From a virus: a stretch of 64,000 bases of DNA. The position numbers were made by a program, and so were the translations under genes. This document shows positions 48,075-56,726 of this stretch, piece after piece. Positions within the stretch are counted from its first letter, which is position 1. Each line of letters begins with the position of its first letter. Under the pieces are notes generated by a model. It searched no databases. It had not been told where the DNA came from and saw only the letters and a program-made list of their open reading frames with translations. The stretch lies in the IMG/VR virus record IMGVR_UViG_3300007852_000001, positions 1 to 64,000 of that record; one strand, given 5' to 3'.

Positions 48075-48478
48075 TAGGTCTGCCTCCGAACGAAGCTGAT
48101 GATGAAAAAGTCCGTGTCGGGCGTCGCAGTACCATCAGCAGGTGCGTCTTCGGGGTGGCCGATAACCGTATCGACCTCGTACTCGACGCCGCCATGCGTC
48201 ACTCGGTCATTCTTCTGCACGTCCACGTCTCCGTCGGCAGTCGTGAGACCCCCTAAAGAGCCATTAACGCGCTCTCCTGCTATTTCATCGGCCACCGAGT
48301 CCTGTGGGGCAAAAAGCCACAAAGTCTCTGTATGCTCCGACAGCGACTCCTGAGTGTCGTCCAGTGCCGTGTGGCTCGTGGTCGGCCGACTAACGGTAAC
48401 TGAACGCGAGCGGGACCGAATAATGCGCGTCATGCCCGCACGCGGTCGGCTGGTTGAGAAGCCAGATGAGCGTGCCAT
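48074..48478 (-). CDS. Head-tail joining (stopper-like) protein (134 aa)
   Basis: The C-terminal KNDRVTHGGVEYEVDTVIGH strand pattern suits the head-tail stopper (SPP1 gp16/HK97 gp7-like) fold, and its position between connector and gp10-like genes agrees. No unique motif. Confidence 0.65.
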   Translation of the reverse strand: MARSSGFSTSRPRAGMTRIIRSRSRSVTVSRPTTSHTALDDTQESLSEHTETLWLFAPQDSVADEIAGERVNGSLGGLTTADGDVDVQKNDRVTHGGVEYEVDTVIGHPEDAPADGTATPDTDFFIISFVRRQT

Positions 48479-48483
48479 CAGTA

Positions 48484-48906
48484 TTACCCGATATATGCGC
48501 TCGTATTCGAGAAACTAAGGTCCTGACTCTTCGTGAAATTAACCTCGGCGTCACGAAGCGCCCGTGAGACCTGCCCCATCCACAGTTGAATTTGCTGTGA
48601 GTCCTCGGGGTCCGCGTTGGACAGCGAAATGGACTCGTCAGCAATATCGTAGCTGTCGATGTTGATGTTCTCGACGGCAGCCTTCACCGTGATGGAGGTC
48701 CACGCTTTCAACGCCTGACCATAGTTCACGTCGGCATACCATTCTTCTGAACCAGTCCGACCATACATGTCCCGCTTCGCGTCGTTTAAGAGGCCGTCCA
48801 ACTGTGCAGACGGCAACTCGTCCGTGTTATCGTCGTAACTCGTTGTGTCACGAACAGCCGCCTTTAGTTCGGCGTCGGTCGTGAGTGCGAAGTCGGGGAG
48901 TGTCAT
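48484..48906 (-). CDS. Head-tail connector/adaptor (gp6-like, 140 aa)
   Basis: A helical 140-residue protein whose N-terminus (ELKAAVRDTTSYDDNTDELP) has the 'AAVRD...' look of phage gp6/gp15-like adaptors binding under the portal. The gene follows the capsid region. Confidence 0.65.
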   Translation of the reverse strand: MTLPDFALTTDAELKAAVRDTTSYDDNTDELPSAQLDGLLNDAKRDMYGRTGSEEWYADVNYGQALKAWTSITVKAAVENINIDSYDIADESISLSNADPEDSQQIQLWMGQVSRALRDAEVNFTKSQDLSFSNTSAYIG

Positions 48907-49104
48907 TTAAATTAGAGTACCGAGTTGTGCGATGCCGAAGTCGACGCCCTTAATAACGGCCAGCGCAGCCAAAGCGCCCTTGCCCATCAGCCAACGTCGC
49001 TCGTTCTTGCTGATTCGAGCATCGTGGCTGGATAGCGTCTCGTCAACATTTAGTTCACGATACGTGGGATCGTAGTTATCATTTGATTCGGCAGCCATTG
49101 TCAA
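48907..49104 (-). CDS. Small membrane-associated protein (65 aa)
   Basis: Residues 28-65 contain a basic segment followed by a hydrophobic helix (GALAALAVIKGVDFGIAQLG). This arrangement resembles small XhlA-like or holin-like proteins. Location between capsid and adaptor genes is odd for lysis; it may be a virion membrane-contact protein. Confidence 0.55.
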   Translation of the reverse strand: MTMAAESNDNYDPTYRELNVDETLSSHDARISKNERRWLMGKGALAALAVIKGVDFGIAQLGTLI

Positions 49105-49120
49105 ACGTTAGAACCCCCCG

Positions 49121-50194
49121 TTAGAAGAGGGTGCTGACGTTCTCAATCTTCACAACGTCGTGGGCGACCGAGCCGCCAGCGCCGTCGTCGGTCTCGTGCG
49201 AACCGAAGCCGAACGCCTGACCAGCACGCCAGTAGAACTCGTACTCAAGCTGGCCGCCGTTCTTTCGAATCGGCTCCTGAATCATCGTCGGCTCAGGCTG
49301 CTCGTACATCTCGAAGAAGTCCCCACCGTGGTCGGGGATGAGATACATCACGTCGTCGTCCGCGCCGTTCTGCGCGGTCGGGAAGTTAATGTCGAACTGG
49401 AGCGTGTCGGGCTGGTCGGGCGCGGTGCGCAGACCAGTCTGCTTGGGGACGAGGAACTCACCACCAACGATAGACGAACCGACGCCCGCAGCGTCGTCGC
49501 CGAGGTCCATGAACTGGGACTTAATCTGCGCGCCGCTGTTCGAGTCGATGGTGTTCCACAGCGAGCGGACACCGTGGTCGTACATGGCGAAGTCCCACGA
49601 GTCGTCAGCGTAGATACCCTCGGTCTTGCCGAAGGCGACTCGCTGGATAATGTTCGACGGCTGCCCGTTGCTAATCGAATACTGGGACGAGTAGTCCGCA
49701 GCGTTGATGACGTTATCGGCGGGCATGTTGCTGTCAAGCCACTCGAAGACCGAGGGCTGGACCTGATTACCGTTCTCGTCCGTGATGCCCTTGAGGAACT
49801 GGAGGTCCGCCTGAATGTCGAACATTTCCATCAGCGCATCCTGCGCACGGTTGACCTTCTCCGACGCCTGACCAATCTCAAGGTCCTCGGCGTCGACGGT
49901 CATGCCGTGCGTCATGCGCGGAATTTCAACGTCGTCGCCAACGTAGCGAACGATGTCGACGTTGCCGAGAACCTCGCCAACGCCAGTCGTGCCAGTCGGC
50001 ATGTCCGACTTGGCGTCGACGTACGTGCCCTCGCCCTCCTCAATCTTGCGAGTGCCACGCTCCATCTCGGTAAGCGGGGCGACCTCGCGCCGCAGCCCAC
50101 GACGGTCCCGACCCTCACGGGTCAGCATCACGTCTTCGTCGGGCGCGACCTGCTCAGTGAAGTCCTCTTCAGTGTGGAAAGAAGTAGTTGCCAT
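49121..50194 (-). CDS. Major capsid protein, HK97 fold (357 aa)
   Basis: Encoded right after protease/scaffold and decoration genes. The N-arm is acidic, followed by the typical E-loop/spine pattern (DMPTGTTGVGEVLGNVDIVR) and C-terminal DVMYLIPDHGGDFFEMYEQ region (P-domain). Length is standard for HK97-type MCP. A 539-codon open frame on the opposite strand is an artefact of GC-rich codons. Confidence 0.8.
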   Translation of the reverse strand: MATTSFHTEEDFTEQVAPDEDVMLTREGRDRRGLRREVAPLTEMERGTRKIEEGEGTYVDAKSDMPTGTTGVGEVLGNVDIVRYVGDDVEIPRMTHGMTVDAEDLEIGQASEKVNRAQDALMEMFDIQADLQFLKGITDENGNQVQPSVFEWLDSNMPADNVINAADYSSQYSISNGQPSNIIQRVAFGKTEGIYADDSWDFAMYDHGVRSLWNTIDSNSGAQIKSQFMDLGDDAAGVGSSIVGGEFLVPKQTGLRTAPDQPDTLQFDINFPTAQNGADDDVMYLIPDHGGDFFEMYEQPEPTMIQEPIRKNGGQLEYEFYWRAGQAFGFGSHETDDGAGGSVAHDVVKIENVSTLF

Positions 50195-50209
50195 TTATAT
50201 TACCTCGTT

Positions 50210-50770
50210 TTAAGCCTCAAGTCCGCCGAACATGATGACACGAACGGGATGGTCATAGCGGTCCTCTACCTGACCCGCTTCCTGCGCAGGTCGGTAGGCC
50301 ACGCCAACGGCCTTGAAGTTGCCGTTAGCGCGGCTGAATGTCGTAGAAGTCGTGTCACCGTCGAGGTCGGTAGTGTAACCCTCCTCAACAATGCGCCCCC
50401 CTGCGTTGGACGGGGCGTCGGTGCTGGTTTCGTCAACAACACCGACAACTGTTCGATGCCCGATAGCGGGGGCGGGGGCCGTCTCGTCGTCAATGGTTCG
50501 GACTCGCTGGATGGAGTCGTCTTCCTGCGGCTGATACTGGACACGCTGTCCAGCATCGTACTTCTCCTCAACGATGTCCTCTCCCCATTCGGCCACCATC
50601 GCCTCCGCGTCGTAGCGAGCGAGGCCAACGTTCTCGGGGCCGTCGGCAAAGAGGAGCGTGTCAACGCCAGAGCCATCATCGTGGATAAGCTCGCCAGCGT
50701 AAATCTCCTCGTTTGCGACGCCGCTCTGCGGAGAACGGTCAGCCTGCTCAACGTAAAATTCAAGTGCCAT
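50210..50770 (-). CDS. Capsid decoration/stabilising protein (186 aa)
   Basis: Located between protease and capsid genes. Residues 1-45 and 90-120 resemble DUF2190/gpD-like decoration proteins (EIYAGELIHDDGSG...). It would bind the capsid exterior. A class C late promoter lies directly upstream. Confidence 0.6.
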   Translation of the reverse strand: MALEFYVEQADRSPQSGVANEEIYAGELIHDDGSGVDTLLFADGPENVGLARYDAEAMVAEWGEDIVEEKYDAGQRVQYQPQEDDSIQRVRTIDDETAPAPAIGHRTVVGVVDETSTDAPSNAGGRIVEEGYTTDLDGDTTSTTFSRANGNFKAVGVAYRPAQEAGQVEDRYDHPVRVIMFGGLEA

Positions 50771-50807
50771 TGTATGTAGTGTTTAAGTCTCGTCTGCTCT
50801 CACATTA

Positions 50808-50835
50808 ACCGTACTGACAGGTGCCACTTATAAGT
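50808..50835 (-). promoter_or_regulatory. Class C late promoter of capsid genes
   Basis: CTTATAAGTGGCACCTGTCAGTACGGT in minus-strand order (split: TATA 50826-50833, element 50808-50822). Best-formed TATA of the late class; drives decoration and major capsid genes. Confidence 0.65.
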
Positions 50836-52502
50836 TAGGCACCGTGGCCACGACCGAACTTACGGGGACCACTGTGAGACTTCTTGTTCTTCGTGCTGTT
50901 CGAGTCGGTCGAAGAGTCGATGTCCTTGACCGTCACGTCGGGAGCCGCGTCGAGAACCTCCTTACGGCGCTGAATCTCCTCTTCAAGCGCGTCGAGGTTC
51001 TCGTCCTCAAACTTGTCGGTGTTGGCCCCAAGTTCGGAAAGAGTTTCAAGCGCGTCAGTGCGCTCGTCCTCTCGATACTCCTTCAGTTCGTCCTGAAGCT
51101 CCTCGACCTTGGCAGCCTCCTCGGCCGCCTCGTCAGCGGCCTCGGCAAGGGCAGCGACGCCCTCGCAGATGCACTCGTCTTCGTCAACCTCAACGGAGAG
51201 GTTGTCAGGCGAGTCGAGCGCGGCCTTAAGGTCGCCCCTCATCTCGTCAACGGTCTGTTCGAGGCTGTCTCGCTTGGCCTTCAGGTCGGAGACAGAATCA
51301 TTCTTATCGGCCAGTGCGTCGACCGAAAGGTCGGGAATGTCGAAATCGTCGTCGTTATCCATGTTTGTATCACTTTCCCACGGTTTCTGCTCGGGCGGAC
51401 AGTCGTGGGAGTCTGCCGCACGTTTGATGCGTGCTTCAAGGGTCGACTGCTCAACGGAGTAGTCTCCGCTGCCTCGAAGGTTCCACGCATCCTTCACGTC
51501 ATTACAGTTATCAAGTTCGTACTTCGGCTCGTCGTCCGCGGTCTCGGACGGCGCAATGCCGTACCACGTCCCGTCCTCTTCGTAGAGACCAGACGGTGCG
51601 TCAGACGTAACATCACACGGACATGAGTCGGTAGAGTCGTTCATAGTGTGCATGAGAGACCGTTCATCGACGGTCGTGACCATCTCTGTCGAGTTGCCGT
51701 CGCGGTCCAGAATTTCAATCATGACACCGCTCTCATCATCGGGATTGTGCGCAACGACCGCATCGGCGTCCCACCGAACACGGTCGCCCTCGGAGAACAT
51801 CTCACCGCCCTCCGTCATGTTCCGTTCGGACTCGAACAGCGTCGTGGCGTCGGCCACAACCTTGCCATGCGGACTGCCATCAAGGCCGCAACCTTCCTCG
51901 CTCGAACAGCGACCACGCTTCACGCCAGCAATGTGGTCGCCATACAACTGGACCTGAAAGCCGTCAACGTCGTCGTCGGTCAGGTCACCAGTGTCGCCGT
52001 CAAACTGCTCGGCGACGCGATTGTAAAAGCCAACCGACACGTCCTGATGCTTTTCAATCCACTCCAATGCCTCGTCGTCGTTGGCGGGAATGTAGAGATC
52101 TTCCTTTAGGCGGTCTTCATCGCTGTCGTAGCGAGCGTCACGCCAAAAACCGTGGATGTCGTCCACGTTCTTGACCATCCCACTGTCGGGGTGCCCAAGC
52201 GTGAACGGGGCGTTGTCGAACGACCACGCAGCACGTCGAAGCGCGTCGGCGGGCTTCTTGTAGTGCTTTACGCTGTCACCGACAACGTAGGTCTGCTTAA
52301 TCGGACGGGCGATGGTCGCACCTTCTATTTTGTAGAATCGGTCGGTGTCGAACGCTCCTTCGAGGTCGGCGGGCGCGTCCACGGTGACGATGTGTTTCTC
52401 GTCCCAGTTGAAGGAGACTTCATCGTCGTCGGTGGACACGACACCTCTGGCCCCGTCGAAGGCGGAGACGCCCGCGTCGTGCGTAAGAATAGCGTTAGTC
52501 AT
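50835..52502 (-). CDS. Prohead protease (DUF2213-like) fused to scaffold (555 aa)
   Basis: Residues 1-190 are a DUF2213-like prohead protease: H104 in FTLGHPDSG and S156 in DVSVGFYNRV are the likely catalytic pair. Residues about 235-275 (GDRVRWDADAVVAHNPDDES) form a small beta-barrel, and residues about 300-375 with CPCD, CND and CPPEQ resemble the DUF6582-type domain. Residues 395-520 are an acidic coiled coil, the probable internal scaffold. The order protease-linker domains-scaffold in one chain is longer than in typical HK97-like viruses. Confidence 0.75.
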   Translation of the reverse strand: MTNAILTHDAGVSAFDGARGVVSTDDDEVSFNWDEKHIVTVDAPADLEGAFDTDRFYKIEGATIARPIKQTYVVGDSVKHYKKPADALRRAAWSFDNAPFTLGHPDSGMVKNVDDIHGFWRDARYDSDEDRLKEDLYIPANDDEALEWIEKHQDVSVGFYNRVAEQFDGDTGDLTDDDVDGFQVQLYGDHIAGVKRGRCSSEEGCGLDGSPHGKVVADATTLFESERNMTEGGEMFSEGDRVRWDADAVVAHNPDDESGVMIEILDRDGNSTEMVTTVDERSLMHTMNDSTDSCPCDVTSDAPSGLYEEDGTWYGIAPSETADDEPKYELDNCNDVKDAWNLRGSGDYSVEQSTLEARIKRAADSHDCPPEQKPWESDTNMDNDDDFDIPDLSVDALADKNDSVSDLKAKRDSLEQTVDEMRGDLKAALDSPDNLSVEVDEDECICEGVAALAEAADEAAEEAAKVEELQDELKEYREDERTDALETLSELGANTDKFEDENLDALEEEIQRRKEVLDAAPDVTVKDIDSSTDSNSTKNKKSHSGPRKFGRGHGA

Positions 52503-52503
52503 A

Positions 52504-52833
52504 TTATGCTAAGTCCTCGGTGATGTAGACTTCAATGTTGCCCCCATTCGGGAACGTCTCCGTCCCACCGTCACCGTAGTGAACCTCGAACTCAGCCTGA
52601 TGGCGGCCGAGCGTGTCGGTGTCGCCGTCAGACCATTCGTAGACGACGCTCCCCTCACTGGTGTTGAGGATGAAACCAGTATCGTCAACGACAACTTCTT
52701 GGGTGTCCACATCTTTCATATGGAAGCGAACCTTGTCAACCGTTGATAGGTCACGCGGCTCGCGGTTCTCGTCCAGAAGTTGTGCTTCCAGTGAGGGTCG
52801 TGTATCGCCTTGCTTGATTTTGAAATCGTGCAT
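52504..52833 (-). CDS. BppU-N-like structural protein (109 aa)
   Basis: MHDFKIKQGDTRPSLEAQLL and the following beta pattern match the N-terminal domain of baseplate upper protein BppU-like families, often linking fibres to a virion. It lies between the LamG fibre and protease genes. Starts downstream of an internal class C promoter within the fibre gene. Confidence 0.6.
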   Translation of the reverse strand: MHDFKIKQGDTRPSLEAQLLDENREPRDLSTVDKVRFHMKDVDTQEVVVDDTGFILNTSEGSVVYEWSDGDTDTLGRHQAEFEVHYGDGGTETFPNGGNIEVYITEDLA

Positions 52834-52834
52834 C

Positions 52835-55800
52835 TCAGTTCACCACCTCTACGTAGTTACGGTCATTCTCGACGCGGACGTTCTGCTCTGTAATCGGAAT
52901 GGCGGCGTTCGACCCCCCTATGGCGGCGAACAAGATGCGTAACAGAGCGTCAACGGGGGACATATCCGCGCCAGTCACGTCACCATCAGAGGTTGCGTCC
53001 GTCGAAGCCGTCCCGTTCACGTTAACCGTACTGACGAGTGTGGCACTTATAAGCGGCAGTGCCTCGGCCAGTGCGTCAGTGTCGATTTCCTCCACGGAGA
53101 AAACTGCTTTCGCCGCTTCGGAAAGAGTGAACGAAGAGGGGCGACCAACACGTTCGATGGTGTCTACGTCTTGCGTAAGACCCTCGACGCCAACGAAGGT
53201 ATCGACCTGTCCTTGCTGGCTTTTGGCGGCGACTTGCGACACGAGAGCGGCGGCCTCGGTCTGCGTGTCAGCGAGGCCTTGCTCTGTAAGCGCCTGTGCG
53301 GCTTCTGCAAGGGCTTCGGATGTCGCACTGGTGTCGGCACTCGCATCCAGTTTAGATGCCACCACGTCTCTCACAGCGGCGTCTGGCGTGGCTGAGGAGA
53401 ACCCATCCGCACCGACAGCCGTGCTGTCCGAGGAGACGAGTTCACCGAGCGTGTCAGACGTAGTGGACGACGAAGCGAACGACTGGAGTGCGGCGGCGAC
53501 GGTCAGCGCCTCGACGGTCGAGGTCGTGAAGCCATCACCAGACTGCTCTATGGCGTCGGCTGTGGCCGCGAAGGCGTCAGGCACAGTCGAAGACTCGACA
53601 GCGCCCGACTGGCTCTCCGCATCGGCAACGGTCTTGGCGACCTTGATGCTTGTAGACGCGCCGACGCTCGCGGCGAGGCTGTCAGAAAACTTACCTTCGA
53701 CACCCAATTGACCGCTTCGGACTTTGATAACCACGTCCATCGTGGGCGTGATGGGAACCATCACCGCGTCCTCGGTCAGTGCAACCGCGTCCGTGGTGGT
53801 TTCCCCACCACTGACCCTTGGGGTAGCGGTCGCGGATTCGGGTGACACGAAGGCAAATATCTCTACCTCGGCTATATCAAACTGTGGCGAGGCCGTAGCG
53901 ACCTGAGCCGTGCCGAGTGAGGTGACAGCGGTGTCACCAACCGCGCTGGTCGGGAGCGCACTGCCGCTCGCACGCAACACGTCAGCGAACACTTCACCGA
54001 ACGAGTCGGCGTCTTGCGAGGTGAGTGCGACCGTCTCAGCGGCCACCAGCGGCTCCGCAATCGCGTTTTCGAGCGACTGAATGGTTTGGGTCGTGGCTAC
54101 GGTCGTGTCGCCTGTGACGGTGCTGAGAGCGTCTCCAAGGCCCGTGCGCTGAACAGTGTCGAAGGACTCGGTGAACGCCTCGCTCACACTCGACGTGTCG
54201 GGGTCGGCAGGCTGGTCGGCGTGTGTGAACAGTTCGGTGAGGCCGCCAGCGGTCGTCTCCGACGACGAGTTACCGAACGTGGACGCCGAGAACGCATCTC
54301 GGAGCGCGTTCGAGAGCGTCGTGGAAGTGCCAGTCGATGTCTGTGAGATGGCAGACGTTCTGACACCATCCGCATACCACTGCGGGTCGCCACCAAGAGA
54401 GCCGTTGATACCATTTCCAGACCCATCTTTTGCGGTAGTCCCGATACCAGTGTCAAAGTGATGCCACGCCACGATGCCGTCGTACAGAACATCTCCATTC
54501 TGAACGCTCTGAACTTCTGTATCGGTGAGTGCGCGATTGTACCACCGACAATCATCGAGCGAGAATGTTACAGAATTTCGACCATCACTACGATACTTTA
54601 TTCCACCGTATCCAGTTCCAAGCGTTGAGGAATTGAGGGTCGTGCTATCGGCGTTCGAGAACTCCGCATTTTTGATTACCTCTAACGTAGTTCCGTTCTT
54701 TCTGGCAGTCCAGAACTCCCACACACCACGCTCGTTTTTAAGTGACGTGTTGAGTCCGTCGTTACCACTACCATCGACACTCGCTCTTACGTGAAATCTT
54801 CCATCACCGCTATTGAGGAAATAAATCCACGGGATGCGTCCACCAGTACCGTCGTCAGACGTAAAGCCATTACCGTTACCGATGATTAGTTCGTAGTCTG
54901 ACTGAAGTTCGGTGTCACGATATATCCACCAAGTGACAGTAAAGTCGTTGTAATGGAGTGCGCTATCGTCAGAGGTTGTGACACCATCATCTTGGTCGAA
55001 GTGGAGATAGTAGTTACCAGCCGTGGCGCTACCGAATACACCACCCTGCTGGTCGATGAGGCTGGAAGCCTGTGTCAGTCCAGTCGGTGTCGTACTCGTC
55101 GTGTTAGTAGTCTGGAACGTGTTAAGACTCGTGGTCGTCTCGGAACCGAGAATCGAAGCCCCGTTACGGAGATAGCTGTGTCGTCCATTACCACTCGCGT
55201 CGTTCAGCCGACCAGCGTCGTCGGCCGTCAACGGGAGATACTCGTGAAGGCCAGTCGTCGGTGGGTTGCCCTCGAACGCGGCCTCGACCTCCGCATCGGT
55301 CTTGGCGTCGAGATAGAGCCGATGGTCGGAGATGTCAAGGTTGCCATAACTATTCGGCCCTTGAATACCGTCGAACGACTCTGCCTCGGAGCCAGTGCCG
55401 AGAAAACCGTAGCGAGAGACACCGCTACCAATTGACGTACCAGCGCCACTACCAGTAAACACACGGCGTCCGTCAACGTACATCCGAACCTCACCAGCGT
55501 CGTAGACAGCGGCGAGGTGATGCCACACCCCGTCAGCGACGTTCACACCACTGGAGAAGTCGCCACCTCCAGCAGTTGTGTCGAACGAACAGTCGAAAAC
55601 GCCGTTGATAAGGTTGAAACGGTAGTATTCGCTACGGTCGTGCGATGAGATAATGGCCTCGCCTGACGTGTCAGTAGACCGAACCCACGCCATCACAGTC
55701 ATCTCACTGATACCAGACTGGCTCAGTTGGGAGTCGATGGCTACGTAGTCACTGGTAGACTCAGTGAGTTCGAGATAGCCGTTGTGTGACGTTGCCGCCG

Positions 55801-55912
55801 CTTCGTAGTTGTCGCCGCCCAGTACCCCGCCCTCGCCTTGTGAATCGCTCGTTAGACCGACATTTGGGTCGTCGGGTTCACCATCACTTTTGAGTAGGAG
55901 ATACTGGGTCAT
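52835..55912 (-). CDS. Large adhesin with two LamG-like domains (1025 aa)
   Basis: Residues about 45-210 (YVAIDSQLSQ...VMAWVRSTD...GVWHHLAAVYDAGEVRMYVD) and about 300-480 are LamG/concanavalin-like jelly rolls (Pfam LamG_3 type). Residues 540-960 are Ala/Ser/Thr-rich repeated helices. The C-terminal 50 residues may attach to the virion. The lectin-like domains probably bind host surface glycans. It is encoded between portal-linked and protease genes, not in the tail cluster. The DNA of the second LamG (54.35-54.97 kb) is AT-richer. Confidence 0.7.
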   Translation of the reverse strand: MTQYLLLKSDGEPDDPNVGLTSDSQGEGGVLGGDNYEAAATSHNGYLELTESTSDYVAIDSQLSQSGISEMTVMAWVRSTDTSGEAIISSHDRSEYYRFNLINGVFDCSFDTTAGGGDFSSGVNVADGVWHHLAAVYDAGEVRMYVDGRRVFTGSGAGTSIGSGVSRYGFLGTGSEAESFDGIQGPNSYGNLDISDHRLYLDAKTDAEVEAAFEGNPPTTGLHEYLPLTADDAGRLNDASGNGRHSYLRNGASILGSETTTSLNTFQTTNTTSTTPTGLTQASSLIDQQGGVFGSATAGNYYLHFDQDDGVTTSDDSALHYNDFTVTWWIYRDTELQSDYELIIGNGNGFTSDDGTGGRIPWIYFLNSGDGRFHVRASVDGSGNDGLNTSLKNERGVWEFWTARKNGTTLEVIKNAEFSNADSTTLNSSTLGTGYGGIKYRSDGRNSVTFSLDDCRWYNRALTDTEVQSVQNGDVLYDGIVAWHHFDTGIGTTAKDGSGNGINGSLGGDPQWYADGVRTSAISQTSTGTSTTLSNALRDAFSASTFGNSSSETTAGGLTELFTHADQPADPDTSSVSEAFTESFDTVQRTGLGDALSTVTGDTTVATTQTIQSLENAIAEPLVAAETVALTSQDADSFGEVFADVLRASGSALPTSAVGDTAVTSLGTAQVATASPQFDIAEVEIFAFVSPESATATPRVSGGETTTDAVALTEDAVMVPITPTMDVVIKVRSGQLGVEGKFSDSLAASVGASTSIKVAKTVADAESQSGAVESSTVPDAFAATADAIEQSGDGFTTSTVEALTVAAALQSFASSSTTSDTLGELVSSDSTAVGADGFSSATPDAAVRDVVASKLDASADTSATSEALAEAAQALTEQGLADTQTEAAALVSQVAAKSQQGQVDTFVGVEGLTQDVDTIERVGRPSSFTLSEAAKAVFSVEEIDTDALAEALPLISATLVSTVNVNGTASTDATSDGDVTGADMSPVDALLRILFAAIGGSNAAIPITEQNVRVENDRNYVEVVN
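53025..53055 (-). promoter_or_regulatory. Class C promoter inside the adhesin gene
   Basis: CTTATAAGTGCCACACTCGTC then AGTACGGT, lying within codons of the last tenth of the 1025-aa gene, so downstream genes (BppU-like, protease) can be transcribed separately. Confidence 0.6.
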
Positions 55913-55917
55913 AAGTC

Positions 55918-56130
55918 TTACGCTTTGGAGTCGCTACGCTCTACCTTAGCGTCGGTCTTCGACCCGACGCTTTCGGCGGAGACTTCCTCAGAAGTCTCAA
56001 CCGTACACGTAGCCGCCATCGGTTCGGCGCTCTCGATGAAGCCCTTGCTCGCGCTACCGCTGTCGGCCGTCTCGGCGGCCTGAAGCGCGGCGAGAGTCAT
56101 CATAAAGAGCGCGGCCTCATCGTCATTCAT
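55918..56130 (-). CDS. Hypothetical structural protein (70 aa)
   Basis: A 70-residue, Ala/Glu/Ser-rich protein with an N-terminal helix (EAALFMMTLAALQAAETAD). Very small, between adhesin and a beta-rich virion gene; may be a head or fibre accessory. Confidence 0.5.
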   Translation of the reverse strand: MNDDEAALFMMTLAALQAAETADSGSASKGFIESAEPMAATCTVETSEEVSAESVGSKTDAKVERSDSKA

Positions 56131-56132
56131 AT

Positions 56133-56585
56133 TCAGTTCACCTTCAGACCCGCACCGCTGAGGGTAAGCGAGTCCACGGAGTTCAGGTCGTAGGTCTGGT
56201 CGAGTTGGCCCGTCCAGAACAAGTGGTCGGTGGCCGTGCCAGCGTCGGACGTATCCTCAGCCGCGAAGTTGACGACAATGAAATAGGCGTCAACGTCCTG
56301 CGAACTGTCGGACGTGTCGAACGTCTGGTCAGTGATGGTCGTCTGCCAGTCACCACCAGAGTCCGAATTGGTGAAGTCGGTCGTATCCAGCGAAGCGGAC
56401 TGGCGGGCATACGCCGAACCAGTCGGCTCAGTCGTGATGCCGCTCACGTCAGAGCCATCAGAAAGCGCGTCCGTGCTGTCGTTGAACAGCCCGACAGTAA
56501 CCGAGTTAGGCTTCGTGAGGGTGTCCGAGCGGAACACCGCGTCCATAATGAACTCCTCTCCAGTGTCGTGCAGTTGCGTTGTCAT
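56133..56585 (-). CDS. Beta-rich virion protein (150 aa)
   Basis: A 150-residue protein with GLFNDSTDALSDGSDVSGIT and a YARQSASLDTTDFTNSDSGG segment, as in small phage structural proteins (carbohydrate-binding-like or head-decoration type) that accompany adhesins. No exact family. It follows a class C promoter and heads the adhesin operon. Confidence 0.6.
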   Translation of the reverse strand: MTTQLHDTGEEFIMDAVFRSDTLTKPNSVTVGLFNDSTDALSDGSDVSGITTEPTGSAYARQSASLDTTDFTNSDSGGDWQTTITDQTFDTSDSSQDVDAYFIVVNFAAEDTSDAGTATDHLFWTGQLDQTYDLNSVDSLTLSGAGLKVN

Positions 56586-56618
56586 AGTTGAGTTACCTCA
56601 ATCTGCGTCTTCGTGTGT

Positions 56619-56650
56619 ACCGTACTGACGAGTTCCGTATTTAACTGGCC
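56619..56650 (-). promoter_or_regulatory. Class C late promoter of the adhesin operon
   Basis: CCAGTTAAATACGGAACTCGTC then AGTACGGT (element 56619-56633), with the ATG at 56585 about 34 nt further. Confidence 0.6.
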
Positions 56651-56726
56651 TCGTCTCACCAGCGTTCTCCCATCTTGAACAGAATCTCGCTTATCGTTCC
56701 TCGGAGGGAGTATGTAGTCAAACATT

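Noticed and set aside
49160-50779. A 539-codon plus-strand open frame opposite the capsid genes
   Set aside because: Antisense to capsid and decoration genes, no promoter, and composition typical of shadow frames.
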